This document shows positions 30,231 to 38,838 of a stretch of DNA of 64,000 nt, one piece after another (the stretch's first letter is position 1; each line of letters begins with the position of its first letter). A program made the position numbers and the translations under genes. The notes under the pieces were generated by a model. The model ran no database searches and was not told the origin of the DNA. It saw nothing but the letters and a program-made list of their open reading frames with translations. Source of the DNA: Paenibacillus aquistagni (GTDB taxonomy: Bacteria > Bacillota > Bacilli > Paenibacillales > Paenibacillaceae); assembly GCF_900177815.1 (NCBI RefSeq), contig NZ_FXAZ01000004.1:434001-498000 (forward strand). Direction: 5' to 3'.

Positions 30231-31223
30231 ATGCAGCAGGTGTGGAAAAATACGCTCTACTTATATGTCGATCAGCATAATCGTCAAGAGGTGGATGACC
30301 GGCATCATGCGATCAAGGCTCCGATTACGGATATGGACTATAACCTCCGCATGAGCGAACGAAGCGCAAGATTGAAGGATTGGTATAAGCAGCGTGGAGC
30401 GATGCCAGCGAAGAGCCAGACCAAAGCCAAGCTAGTCAGAACCTACGAAGGAGACGGCGAGGTGCTGGTGGATATGGAGTTTCACATCCAGCGCACGATG
30501 GATCAGCAGGGCTTTCTCATGCTGGAGGAACGTATTGAGAAGGAGCGGATTACACTAAGTAAAGAAGGCGATAGCTGGGTTGTCGCCAGAGTGGAGCATA
30601 AGGAACCAGAACGCGCTGTACGAAGGGATATAAAGGAAGAGGAGCAAGCCTTGATCAAGAGCCGCTCCAAGCCTTACTTGAATCCAAGTCTACTTGGTAG
30701 TGCGAGAACGGCCAGAAGAGTCAATTATCGTCGCGATAAAGCGGTGGAGTATGCGGAGCAGTGGTGGAACGAGCCTAATCCACGCTTTGAGATCTTTGAG
30801 CTTGACTGCACCAATTATGTCTCGCAGTGCCTCTTTGCAGGGGGGGCGCCTATGGACTATACTGGGAGAAGAGAATCGGGCTGGTGGTATCGGGGGAAAG
30901 TCAATGGCAAGGAGAGCTGGAGCTACAGCTGGTCCGTTGCGAACAGCTTGGAGCACTTTCTCTTGAGCAGCAAGGCGGGACTCCGGGCTGAGCTTGTCGA
31001 TCATCCGAATGAACTGAAGCTTGGCGATGTGATTCAGTATGATTGGGATGGAGACGGCAATTATCAGCATAGTACAATCGTAACTGCATTTGATCTATAT
31101 GGCATGCCGCTTGTCAATGCACATACCACCAACAGCCGACATCGGTATTGGGATTATCAGGATTCCTATGCATGGAATGAAGCGACCAACTATCGCTTTT
31201 TTCATATCGCAGACATCTTCTAA
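30231..31223 (+). CDS. Amidase_6-type (NlpC/P60-like fold) protein
   Basis: 330 residues. The C-terminal half (about 170-330) is a putative amidase domain: catalytic Cys in LDCTNYVSQCL, His in YQHSTIVTAF and a following NAHTTNSRHRYW. The N-terminal half is a mixed region (LVDMEFHIQRTMDQQGFLML) of a type often found ahead of this domain. No signal peptide or membrane helix is visible, unusual for a wall-active amidase; it may work in the cytoplasm or the mother cell. ATG 30231 follows GGAGGCGAGAGGG; upstream in-frame starts lack a good site. Confidence 0.8.
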   Translation: MQQVWKNTLYLYVDQHNRQEVDDRHHAIKAPITDMDYNLRMSERSARLKDWYKQRGAMPAKSQTKAKLVRTYEGDGEVLVDMEFHIQRTMDQQGFLMLEERIEKERITLSKEGDSWVVARVEHKEPERAVRRDIKEEEQALIKSRSKPYLNPSLLGSARTARRVNYRRDKAVEYAEQWWNEPNPRFEIFELDCTNYVSQCLFAGGAPMDYTGRRESGWWYRGKVNGKESWSYSWSVANSLEHFLLSSKAGLRAELVDHPNELKLGDVIQYDWDGDGNYQHSTIVTAFDLYGMPLVNAHTTNSRHRYWDYQDSYAWNEATNYRFFHIADIF

Positions 31224-31377
31224 GCAAGTCGTTCACTGACAATGAAGTGCAGATTAGGCATGATATCTGTTGAGTTCGCGATTTTATCGTCTCGTTAGCA
31301 GCAGCAAGCCAATGTCAGTACAGCATTAAGAGATGTCTTCAAGAGATATTGGCGCATTCGCGCTGACGGAGGGAATT

Positions 31378-32481
31378 ATGGAACAACAACGCAAATTGCG
31401 CGTCGGGATCGTATACGGCGGCAAATCAGGGGAGCATGAAGTATCTTTATCTACCGCACAGGCAGTCATGAATGCCTTTGACTATGACAAGTATGAACTG
31501 ATTCCTTTCTATATTATGAAGTCGGGGCAATGGCGAGTAGGAAGCACGCTTGAAGGGCCGCTCTCCTCACAAGAGGATCTGCAGCTTGAGAGCGCCGCAG
31601 GCGGCACGGTGAAAGCAATGGAGATGCTGTTCACAGGCTTAGAGTCGCCTAGCGCACACCAGCAGGGTATTGATGTGATGTTCCCGCTTGTGCATGGCAC
31701 AAACGGAGAGGACGGCACTATTCAAGGCTTATTCGAAATGGCAAATGTGCCTTACGTCGGCGCTGGTGTACTGGCATCCGCTGTCGGGATGGATAAAGCC
31801 TTTATGAAGCAGGCTTTCCACATTGCAGGGTTGCCGCAGTGCAAATATGTAGACTTTATTGCAGCTGAATGGAATCGCAATCAAGATGAGGTGCTTGACC
31901 GCACGGAGCAAGTGCTTGGTTATCCTTGCTTCGTAAAGCCAGCCAACCTTGGCTCCTCAGTCGGCATCTCCAAGGCTCGCAACCGTGCAGAGCTTGTTGA
32001 CGCTGTCGCTTATGCCTTGAAGTACGACCGCAAGGTTGTTGTCGAAGAGTTCGTAGACGCTCGTGAAGTCGAAGTCAGTGTGCTTGGCAACGATGAGCCT
32101 ATGGCTTCTGTGCCAGGGGAGATTATGTCTTCCAATGAATTCTACGATTACAAAGCGAAGTATGTTGATGGGAAGTCCAAAATGGCGATACCGGCACCAA
32201 TCGATGTTGAGCTTGCGGCACGCATTCGGGAGATGGCCGTTACCGCTTATCGAGCGATTGATGGCTCAGGCTTGTCGCGTGTCGATTTCTTCGTGCGCCG
32301 CTCTGACATGCAGGTATTTATTAATGAAGTAAATACAATGCCGGGCTTTACTCCGTTCAGCATGTATCCTCTGATGTGGAAAGAGACGGGCGTATCGTAT
32401 CAAGAGCTGCTGGACCGACTGATCGAGCTGGCGTTAGAGCGATTTGAAGCGAAGCAGAAGCTTTTTTATGAGAATATATAA
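31378..32481 (+). CDS. ddl: D-alanine--D-alanine ligase
   Basis: 367 residues, ATP-grasp enzyme making the D-Ala-D-Ala dipeptide of peptidoglycan. Motifs: VYGGKSGEHEVSLSTA, PLVHGTNGEDGTIQG, VKPANLGSSVGISKA, EFYDYKAKY and VNTMPGFTPFSMYP. The Tyr in YDYKAKY fits a D-Ala rather than D-lactate ligase. ATG 31378 follows GGAGGG; an in-frame ATG 45 bases upstream lacks one. A terminator follows. Confidence 0.97.
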   Translation: MEQQRKLRVGIVYGGKSGEHEVSLSTAQAVMNAFDYDKYELIPFYIMKSGQWRVGSTLEGPLSSQEDLQLESAAGGTVKAMEMLFTGLESPSAHQQGIDVMFPLVHGTNGEDGTIQGLFEMANVPYVGAGVLASAVGMDKAFMKQAFHIAGLPQCKYVDFIAAEWNRNQDEVLDRTEQVLGYPCFVKPANLGSSVGISKARNRAELVDAVAYALKYDRKVVVEEFVDAREVEVSVLGNDEPMASVPGEIMSSNEFYDYKAKYVDGKSKMAIPAPIDVELAARIREMAVTAYRAIDGSGLSRVDFFVRRSDMQVFINEVNTMPGFTPFSMYPLMWKETGVSYQELLDRLIELALERFEAKQKLFYENI

Positions 32482-32508
32482 ATAACGAAATGCACATAGC
32501 CTATGGTC

Positions 32509-32544
32509 AAAAGCCGTTTATGCAGCCAGCATAAGCGGCTTTTG
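32509..32544 (+). terminator. Terminator after ddl
   Basis: AAAAGCCGTTTATGC / GCATAAGCGGCTTTT with one mismatch. Confidence 0.85.
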
Positions 32545-32850
32545 CTGTATTCCAGATCAACATGGCGAAGCGGCGCCACAACGTGATCAATCGCATTGAT
32601 TAGGATTCTATTACTTCATTATAAGCTTTGTGCTCTGATAAAGCCCAATACATTGACAATGGTCCGATGGAGTTGTTCTGGGGAACCTTAAATGCGAGAA
32701 GTATTATTTACACACTTACGAAACCTTCGAGGCTCAAGAGAGACGTTGACGCATACATGTGCTTCTAAGATTACGAACTGCTGCAGAGAAAATTAAATGG
32801 CCTCAGTCCAATGGAAGACCAAGGCCGCCTAACTGATTTTAATTTTTTAT

Positions 32851-32877
32851 ACTGTCTACTTGACGGGGAGCAGATCA
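32851..32877 (-). repeat. Solitary IS3-like terminal sequence
   Basis: On the minus strand the segment starts TGATCTGCTCCCC and ends AGTAGACAGT, resembling an IS3-family terminal inverted repeat (TGATCT..CCC..AGTGGACA). No transposase or second end is near. It begins one base after the stop codon of the next gene. The remaining sequence from 32545 to 32850 shows nothing I can name. Confidence 0.35.
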
Positions 32878-32878
32878 C

Positions 32879-33469
32879 TTATTGGACAGCCCCTTTTAAT
32901 TCCTTAGCAAAATTCGTTGTAAGTTCTGTAAACATACGCTGCTTGCTTGGACTTCCTTTTGAGTCATCTGAATCCGTTCCATCAAGATTGAATTTACCAG
33001 CCTGCATATTAATTACGCTGTACTGGCCATAGCTGTTTTTCTTCAAAAAGATCAAATATTTGCTGCCTTTTTTCATTTCTGTATACCCTTCATACGCAAT
33101 TCTTTTCTTCCCTTTGAACGTTTGATATACTCCGATGGGTTCGATCACTGTAAGATTTACTGCATCCTCTTCGGGACCTTTTAGTACCTTTTCCACATTG
33201 ATCTCTGTAAACGTAACAATATCAGCAACAAAGCCTTTAGGTAATTCAGTCAAATGTACCTCACGGTCACCAAAATCTTTGGCAGGGGTTCCAATAACAA
33301 TCAATTCAGCACTGTTAAATAGTCGATTACCTGTAGAGTATCCAACATAATCCGAGGATACATATACGTCACTAACAGAATGATAAATAGCAAAATAATA
33401 AAAGCAGCAAGCTCCGAGCATGAGAGCCAGAACAAGAGAAATAATTGTGCTTTTCTTTTTCAATAACAT
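32879..33469 (-). CDS. Hypothetical membrane-anchored or lipoprotein
   Basis: About 196 residues from ATG 33469, which has GGAGG eight bases upstream. A positively charged start (MLLKKKS) and a hydrophobic segment ending LMLGACC suggest a lipoprotein signal or an anchor. The outer part has ELIVIGTPAKDFGD, VEKVLKGPEED and KGSKYLIFLKK, a pattern seen in small secreted beta-sandwich proteins. An alternative ATG at 33502 overlaps the stop of the upstream frame (ATGA) and would add 11 residues by coupling. No function assigned. Its C-terminus adjoins the IS-end-like sequence and may be truncated. Confidence 0.65.
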   Translation of the reverse strand: MLLKKKSTIISLVLALMLGACCFYYFAIYHSVSDVYVSSDYVGYSTGNRLFNSAELIVIGTPAKDFGDREVHLTELPKGFVADIVTFTEINVEKVLKGPEEDAVNLTVIEPIGVYQTFKGKKRIAYEGYTEMKKGSKYLIFLKKNSYGQYSVINMQAGKFNLDGTDSDDSKGSPSKQRMFTELTTNFAKELKGAVQ

Positions 33470-33498
33470 TAGATAATCCTCCGGTGTATTTAATTTCC

Positions 33499-33847
33499 TC
33501 ATTTGTACTTCAATTCGCCTTTGTCATAGGTTGAAGGCGAGGTTACGTTTCGGTCTCGATTCGTGATGCGCATAACCCCTTTTGTGTAGGGGGAATTTTC
33601 GCGAAGGGTAAATAGATTGTAGAAACCAACTTTGTTTATTTCAATGTACGGCTCAGTCTGAGAGACTAGTTCAGACCTGCTTACATATCCTGTTCCCTTA
33701 TCTTCTGTTTTTTCTAAAAAAATCTACAATTCCAATGATCAATAAGAACGCTGCATACAAAGACATCATGATTAAGTTAGCATCTGACACATAAATAACG
33801 AATGCAGTGATGAAAAATAATAATAGAAATAAAGATAATCTTTTCAA
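33499..33847 (-). pseudogene. Frameshifted small membrane protein gene, outside any known family
   Basis: From TTG 33847, six bases after GGAGGG, a 49-codon frame encodes a protein starting MKRLSLFLLLFF with two hydrophobic segments and stops at 33698. In the +1 frame, open from just before 33710 and with no usable start, the reading continues through TEDKGTGYVSRSELVSQ and ITNRDRNVTSPSTYDKGELK to a TGA at 33499-33501 that overlaps an ATG of the next gene. The switch falls at T7 followed by AG and A6. Loss of one base there would give a single protein of about 115 residues. It may be a decayed gene, a slippage site or a sequencing error. Confidence 0.55.
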
Positions 33848-34139
33848 GACACACCCTCCTAACTAACAAGTATTCCTGATGAGAAACGGCTTGCTGTACA
33901 AGTGCGGTTAGTACTTTCAGTGTTTGATGTTAAACTATCTCATGTTAATAGTGTAATATATTGGTAACCGTACATCAAAATGATCTATTCTGCAATTATC
34001 GGATGAAAGACCGATTACGGGGATGATGATCATATTGATTGTTCAGACACTGCAATAGGAATTGTGAAGCTTAAGGATTGCAGTCCCTAACAAGCCATGG
34101 TTCAATAGAGAGAGATTACATGATGGGAGGAAGGCACGG

Positions 34140-34460
34140 ATGGGATTCCAGACGGAGTTCAACTCTGTTTGCAAGTTCAAGAGCGAGCAGGAATTGTATG
34201 AACTATTGGAGTACGGCCGCGGCAAGATGAAGAAGTCGGGACTTCGCATCTTCCCAACAGGTCAAAAGGTCATTGCCTACACACCTGACAATACAGCGGT
34301 TGCGATTGTACGAATTGTTGCATCGATTGCTGAGATTAACTTTCAAGGTGAAGAGGTAACGGAAGTTGAGATGGAACTGGTTCGCAAGCTGACAGACGAG
34401 GAGTCCAACATTCAAACGGCGTTAGCGGATGAAATGTTTTTTGGACAACAGCAGGCGTAA
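34140..34460 (+). CDS. Small conserved hypothetical protein
   Basis: 106 residues, cytoplasmic, start MGFQTEFNSVCKFKSEQEL. Alternating strands and helices (GLRIFPTGQKVIAYTPDN, EEVTEVEMELVRKL) suggest a compact globular protein. ATG 34140 follows GGAGGAAGG and a terminator follows, which supports a real gene. I do not recognise the family. Confidence 0.75.
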   Translation: MGFQTEFNSVCKFKSEQELYELLEYGRGKMKKSGLRIFPTGQKVIAYTPDNTAVAIVRIVASIAEINFQGEEVTEVEMELVRKLTDEESNIQTALADEMFFGQQQA

Positions 34461-34486
34461 GCAGCAATAATGAAATCGAGAAGCAG

Positions 34487-34521
34487 AAGCATGGATCAGC
34501 AGTTCGGATCCGTGCTTTTTT
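34487..34521 (+). terminator. Terminator after the 106-residue protein gene
   Basis: AAGCATGGATC / GATCCGTGCTT and a T-run. Confidence 0.8.
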
Positions 34522-34982
34522 GTGCTATATGAGCCAATTGGTCAAATATGCACCTGACAATCACATCAAGATTGACACATTACAATCTTCAAAGCCATGG
34601 GCGGGCATGAATAGAGGCAGGGGAGAGCGAATCCTGCGGCAGTGGGAAATAAAAAGAGTAATCAGATAAATGATAGCGATAACTCCAAAAAGGGAATCAG
34701 GATCGCCATAACATTTGACAATGGCAGATTACCACTGAGATCAGCAATGGATGATTCGGAATAAGCAGAATAGGGAGTGAAGGAGGAAACTAAAAAAGAA
34801 AGCTGTTCCAGTATTGTGCAAAAGTCATAAAAATAGTAACAAGAATATGCTAAATATTTTGGAAAATGCTAGGTCTGATTTGATGCCAAAGGGCAAATGT
34901 AACACATTTTAGCCTCGGTTTTTGATTGTCATTTGGTAGTGAAATCAAGCAAAACCCTTGGAGCGTAAGGGATTGTTTGCAT
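34522..34982. other. AT-rich intergenic region upstream of the ABC operon
   Basis: No gene is visible on either strand. It precedes the probable promoter and cre of the ABC transporter operon. Confidence 0.4.
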
Positions 34983-35010
34983 TTGACCTAGTGTGAAATC
35001 AACATATTTA
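34983..35010 (+). promoter_or_regulatory. Possible sigma-A promoter of the ABC transporter operon
   Basis: TTGACC (34983-34988), 16-bp spacer, TATTTA (35005-35010); the -10 is imperfect. Confidence 0.45.
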
Positions 35011-35040
35011 CGATTTCATTGTTTAAATCTACAATCAAAT

Positions 35041-35055
35041 TTGTAAACGCTAACA
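35041..35055 (+). promoter_or_regulatory. cre site in the ABC operon leader
   Basis: TTGTAAACGCTAACA matches the cre consensus WTGNAANCGNWNNCW and also TGWAANCGNTNWCA without mismatch. Lying just downstream of the putative promoter, it predicts CcpA repression by preferred sugars. Confidence 0.8.
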
Positions 35056-35170
35056 ATAACAGATATATCCTAGGCAAGCCGAAAGGGTTGTTGGCAAGAC
35101 AGGATGTTTAAATCTTACACACTTTTCATTATTGTCATCAGCGTTACTTACACAGAAAGGAATGAACACC

Positions 35171-36130
35171 ATGCAGCAAAATGGGGTAACGGCCATGCCT
35201 GTACAAGGGGTTCCACTAAAGAAGAAAAACACATTGTGGAAAAGGATCGCTCAGAACTGGGAGCTGTACTTATTAATTGCACCAGCCTTCTTCTACTTCT
35301 TGATCTTCCATTATGGTCCTATGTACGGCATTCAGATTGCATTTAAGAATTTCATTCCGGCAAAAGGGATTTGGGGCAGCCCATGGGTAGGATTTGACCA
35401 TTTTACACGATTCTTTGATTCCTACTACTTCTGGGACCTGCTTTGGAACACCTTGAGCATCAGCTTGTACGAGCTTGCTGTCGGGTTCCCGCTGCCAATT
35501 ATTTTGGCACTTGCCTTTAACGAAATTCGGACCGGATTCTTTAAGAAATCCGTGCAAACGGTTACTTATGCACCACACTTTATTTCCATGGTTGTTATGG
35601 CAGGTATCATCATCACTTTCTTATCCCCTTCTACAGGGATTATTAATCACATGATTCAATGGTTCGGCTTTGAACCGATCAACTTCCTGACGGAGCCAAA
35701 ATGGTTTAAGACCATGTACGTCTTGTCTGGCGTGTGGCAGGGAACCGGCTGGGGAACGATCATTTATCTTGCCGCCTTGTCTGGTGTTGATCCACAGCTT
35801 CATGAAGCAGCGATTGTGGACGGCGCAAGCCGCTGGCAGCGTATTCTTAACATTAACATTCCGGCAATTCTCCCTACGATCACGATCCTCATGATCTTGA
35901 ACATGGGCGGTATCTTGGGTGTCGGTTACGAGAAGATTCTCTTGCTCCAGAACTCGCTGAACATGAGCTCTTCCGACGTCATCTCGACTTTCGTTTATCG
36001 TTCAGGTCTTGTGGACGCGCAGTACAGCTTCTCCACGGCCGTTGGCTTGTTCAACTCGGTCATTAACGCTGCGCTGCTCATTATTGTGAACCAAATCGCC
36101 CGCAAAACGAGCGAAAACAGCCTGTGGTAA
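35171..36130 (+). CDS. Carbohydrate ABC transporter permease (LplB family)
   Basis: 319 residues, six predicted membrane helices. The EAA loop reads HEAAIVDGASRWQRILNI, which contacts the ATPase. LplB-type permeases pair with YtcP-type partners and LplA-type binding proteins for oligosaccharide or related uptake. ATG 35171 follows AAAGGAA at nine bases; an ATG at 35162 is too close. First gene of the operon 35171-44221. No ATPase gene is nearby, so a shared MsmX-like ATPase is expected. Confidence 0.92.
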   Translation: MQQNGVTAMPVQGVPLKKKNTLWKRIAQNWELYLLIAPAFFYFLIFHYGPMYGIQIAFKNFIPAKGIWGSPWVGFDHFTRFFDSYYFWDLLWNTLSISLYELAVGFPLPIILALAFNEIRTGFFKKSVQTVTYAPHFISMVVMAGIIITFLSPSTGIINHMIQWFGFEPINFLTEPKWFKTMYVLSGVWQGTGWGTIIYLAALSGVDPQLHEAAIVDGASRWQRILNINIPAILPTITILMILNMGGILGVGYEKILLLQNSLNMSSSDVISTFVYRSGLVDAQYSFSTAVGLFNSVINAALLIIVNQIARKTSENSLW

Positions 36131-36145
36131 AGGAGGGAGAAGGAT

Positions 36146-37057
36146 ATGTCAGTCGCAGCAGTAAAAGAAACAAAAACGGATAAGATCTTTCTGACCTGTA
36201 ACTATATTTATCTCACAATTGCCTTGCTCTTGGTGTTGTACCCATTGCTCTATATTGTCAGTGCATCCATCAGTGATCCTAAGCTGGTCGCTTCTGGCGA
36301 GATGTGGCTGTTCCCGAAGGGGATCACCTTTGAGGGCTACAAGATGGTATTCCAGAACGATAAGATCTGGATGGGTTACGGCAACACCATTCTATACACC
36401 GTTATTGGTACATGTGTGAACTTGATTGTCACGATTCCAGCAGCCTATGCGCTGAGCCGTAAAGACTTTGTTGGACGCAACTTCTTCATGGGAATGTTCA
36501 TGGTCACGATGTTCATTGGCGGCGGTCTTGTACCGGGTTACTTGCTCATTAAGAACTTGGGACTTGTGAACAGCATGTGGGCCTTGATTCTGCCAGGGGC
36601 AGCGTCGATCTGGAACATTATCGTATCCCGTACCTTCTTTGCATCCACCATCCCGCGTGAATTGCAGGAGGCGGCACAGATTGACGGGTGTACGAACATG
36701 CGTCTCTTTATCAAGATTGTGTTACCGCTATCCGCCCCGATTATTGCGGTTATGGCCTTGTTCTACGGAGTAGGACACTGGAACAGCTACTTTAGCGCCT
36801 TGATCTACTTGAATGATGAATCGAAGTTCCCACTTCAGATGATCTTGCGCCAAATTCTCGTCTTGAACGAGATCTCTGCGGACACAGCAGGTGCGATTAA
36901 CGCCTCTGTAGCAGAAGCGATGAACAACAAAGCCGAAGTTGCAGCACTGCTCAAATACGGCGTTATCATCGTATCGACCTTGCCGGTCATCGCGATCTAT
37001 CCGTTCTTGCAGCGCTACTTCGTGCAAGGGGTTATGATCGGTTCGGTAAAAGGTTAA
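36146..37057 (+). CDS. Carbohydrate ABC transporter permease (YtcP family)
   Basis: 303 residues, six helices, EAA loop QEAAQIDGCTNMRLFIKI. Second permease of the importer, 15 bp after the first, ATG 36146 behind AAAGGAGGGAG. The C-terminal PFLQRYFVQGVMIGSVKG is the usual end of this family. Confidence 0.93.
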   Translation: MSVAAVKETKTDKIFLTCNYIYLTIALLLVLYPLLYIVSASISDPKLVASGEMWLFPKGITFEGYKMVFQNDKIWMGYGNTILYTVIGTCVNLIVTIPAAYALSRKDFVGRNFFMGMFMVTMFIGGGLVPGYLLIKNLGLVNSMWALILPGAASIWNIIVSRTFFASTIPRELQEAAQIDGCTNMRLFIKIVLPLSAPIIAVMALFYGVGHWNSYFSALIYLNDESKFPLQMILRQILVLNEISADTAGAINASVAEAMNNKAEVAALLKYGVIIVSTLPVIAIYPFLQRYFVQGVMIGSVKG

Positions 37058-37158
37058 TAAGCTCGCGTTTAACTATCAATAATAACTTGGGCAAACGCCT
37101 CTGTTTATTGCATACTAGTCAGTTATTTCGTTGAATTAGCCATTAGGAGGGTTTTGAA

Positions 37159-38748
37159 ATGATGAAAGGAAAGAAGCTTGTCGCACTGCTCTTGTCATTG
37201 ACATTGTGCGCTTCTCTGCTCGCTGCATGTGGAGGTAAATCCTCTTCTGGCAGCTCGGCTTCTGAAGTAGTAGTAAATAAAGAAGGATATCCCGTTGTAA
37301 GCGAACCGCTTACCATGACGGTGATGGGTCCGGATATCGGGATCACAAAGTGGGATACGATGCCTTTCTTCAAGACGATGGAAGAAAAAACAGGCATTAA
37401 GCTTGAATTCCGCAACGCCCCTAACGACAGCTTTGAAACAAAGCGCAACTTGGTACTCGCTAGCGGCGACTATCCTGACATTTTCTTCGGCGGGCAATTC
37501 AAATCCGCGGATGAAGTCAACTACGGCGGCCAAGGCGTATTGCTTCCGCTAGAAGAGTTGATTGAGCAATATGCACCTAACATCAAAAAGATCTTGGATG
37601 AGAATCCAGACATTCGCAAGTCGATCACAACGCCAGACGGTCATATCTATACCTTGCCTAAGATTGATTTGAACGCAGTATGGTATATGGGACCATTGTG
37701 GTATAACGGCGAATTCCTACAAAAGCTTGGCTATGACAAAGTGCCGCAAACGGTAGATGAGCTGTACACGTACCTGAAGCGCGTGAAGACAGAAGATCCT
37801 AACGGCAATGGCCAAGCGGATGAGATTCCTTTGACATCCACGAAGCTCAAAGACGGCGTTCGCATGTGGCTGATGAGCTCCTTCGGCTTGGGCTTGGAAG
37901 ATATCTACTCCGATGCGAATGACAAAGTCCATTATGCATTCACAGCTGATGGCTATAAGGATTACCTGACATTCATGAACAAGCTGTGGAATGAAGATTT
38001 GCTTGATCATGAGACATTCTCTCAAACCGATGAGCAAAAGAAAGCAAAAGGTAAAAACAATCAAGTCGGCCTGATTCCAGATTACTATGCTTACTTCAGC
38101 TACGGCGGCGAGCCTAGCGACAAGCATCCAATGTATCAGCCGGTAGCAAGCAGCATTGACGGAACACCTGTCATTCCTAAGCATCCAGGTTTGGCGAAGG
38201 GCGCATTTGCAATCTCAAGCTCTAACCCATCCCCAGAAGCTACAATTCGCTGGATTGATTACTTGTACTCCACAGAAGGCGCTGAATTGCTTGCTAAGGG
38301 TCCAGAAGGCACACTGTGGGATTATGTAAACAAAGATACACATGAGAAGAAGTGGAACGAGGCACCAAATGGTGAAGATCGTGAAGAATATCGTGGCAAG
38401 TTGACGCCAGACTATGGTATTGTTGTACCAGGTATTGTAAATGAAGAAGTAAACAACGGCTTCACAAGCGACTTTGACAAATGGATCACGCAGCAAAATG
38501 AAGAAAAGATTCTTCCGAATGCAAAAGTTCCATTCCCAAGCGTATACTTGTCTGAGAGCGACCAGCAGCGCGTATCTGCTATCCGTTCTGACTTGAACAC
38601 GTTCGTGGAACAAATGGAAGCGAAGTTCATCACAGGTCAAGAGCCGCTTAGCAACTACGACAAATACCTCGAAACAGCGAACAAAATGGGCGCTGATGAA
38701 ATGGTGAAGATCTATCAAGCTGCGTACGATCAGTGGAAACAAAACTAA
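37159..38748 (+). CDS. Extracellular solute-binding lipoprotein (family 1, LplA/YtcQ type)
   Basis: 529 residues. Signal peptide with lipobox LLAACGG (acylated Cys at about residue 23), then a Ser/Gly linker and a two-lobed binding protein (GDYPDIFFGGQFKSADE, DEIPLTSTKLKDGVRMWLM). It captures the substrate outside the membrane for the two permeases. The ligand cannot be predicted; LplA-type proteins bind varied oligosaccharides and other solutes. ATG 37159 follows TTAGGAGGG. The hairpin directly after it may lower expression of the following genes. Confidence 0.94.
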   Translation: MMKGKKLVALLLSLTLCASLLAACGGKSSSGSSASEVVVNKEGYPVVSEPLTMTVMGPDIGITKWDTMPFFKTMEEKTGIKLEFRNAPNDSFETKRNLVLASGDYPDIFFGGQFKSADEVNYGGQGVLLPLEELIEQYAPNIKKILDENPDIRKSITTPDGHIYTLPKIDLNAVWYMGPLWYNGEFLQKLGYDKVPQTVDELYTYLKRVKTEDPNGNGQADEIPLTSTKLKDGVRMWLMSSFGLGLEDIYSDANDKVHYAFTADGYKDYLTFMNKLWNEDLLDHETFSQTDEQKKAKGKNNQVGLIPDYYAYFSYGGEPSDKHPMYQPVASSIDGTPVIPKHPGLAKGAFAISSSNPSPEATIRWIDYLYSTEGAELLAKGPEGTLWDYVNKDTHEKKWNEAPNGEDREEYRGKLTPDYGIVVPGIVNEEVNNGFTSDFDKWITQQNEEKILPNAKVPFPSVYLSESDQQRVSAIRSDLNTFVEQMEAKFITGQEPLSNYDKYLETANKMGADEMVKIYQAAYDQWKQN

Positions 38749-38769
38749 TCTGAACGCCTTGTAGCGAAT

Positions 38770-38804
38770 ATCCCCGAGATGAGCCTATTCGTCTCGGGGA
38801 TTTG
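38770..38804 (+). terminator. Hairpin after the binding-protein gene
   Basis: ATCCCCGAGA / TCTCGGGGAT and a short T stretch (TTTGTC). The weak T-run suggests partial termination or 3'-end protection, with readthrough into the next genes. Confidence 0.65.
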
Positions 38805-38838
38805 TCTTCATAGGGCGTTACTGATGGGAGGCAACAGG

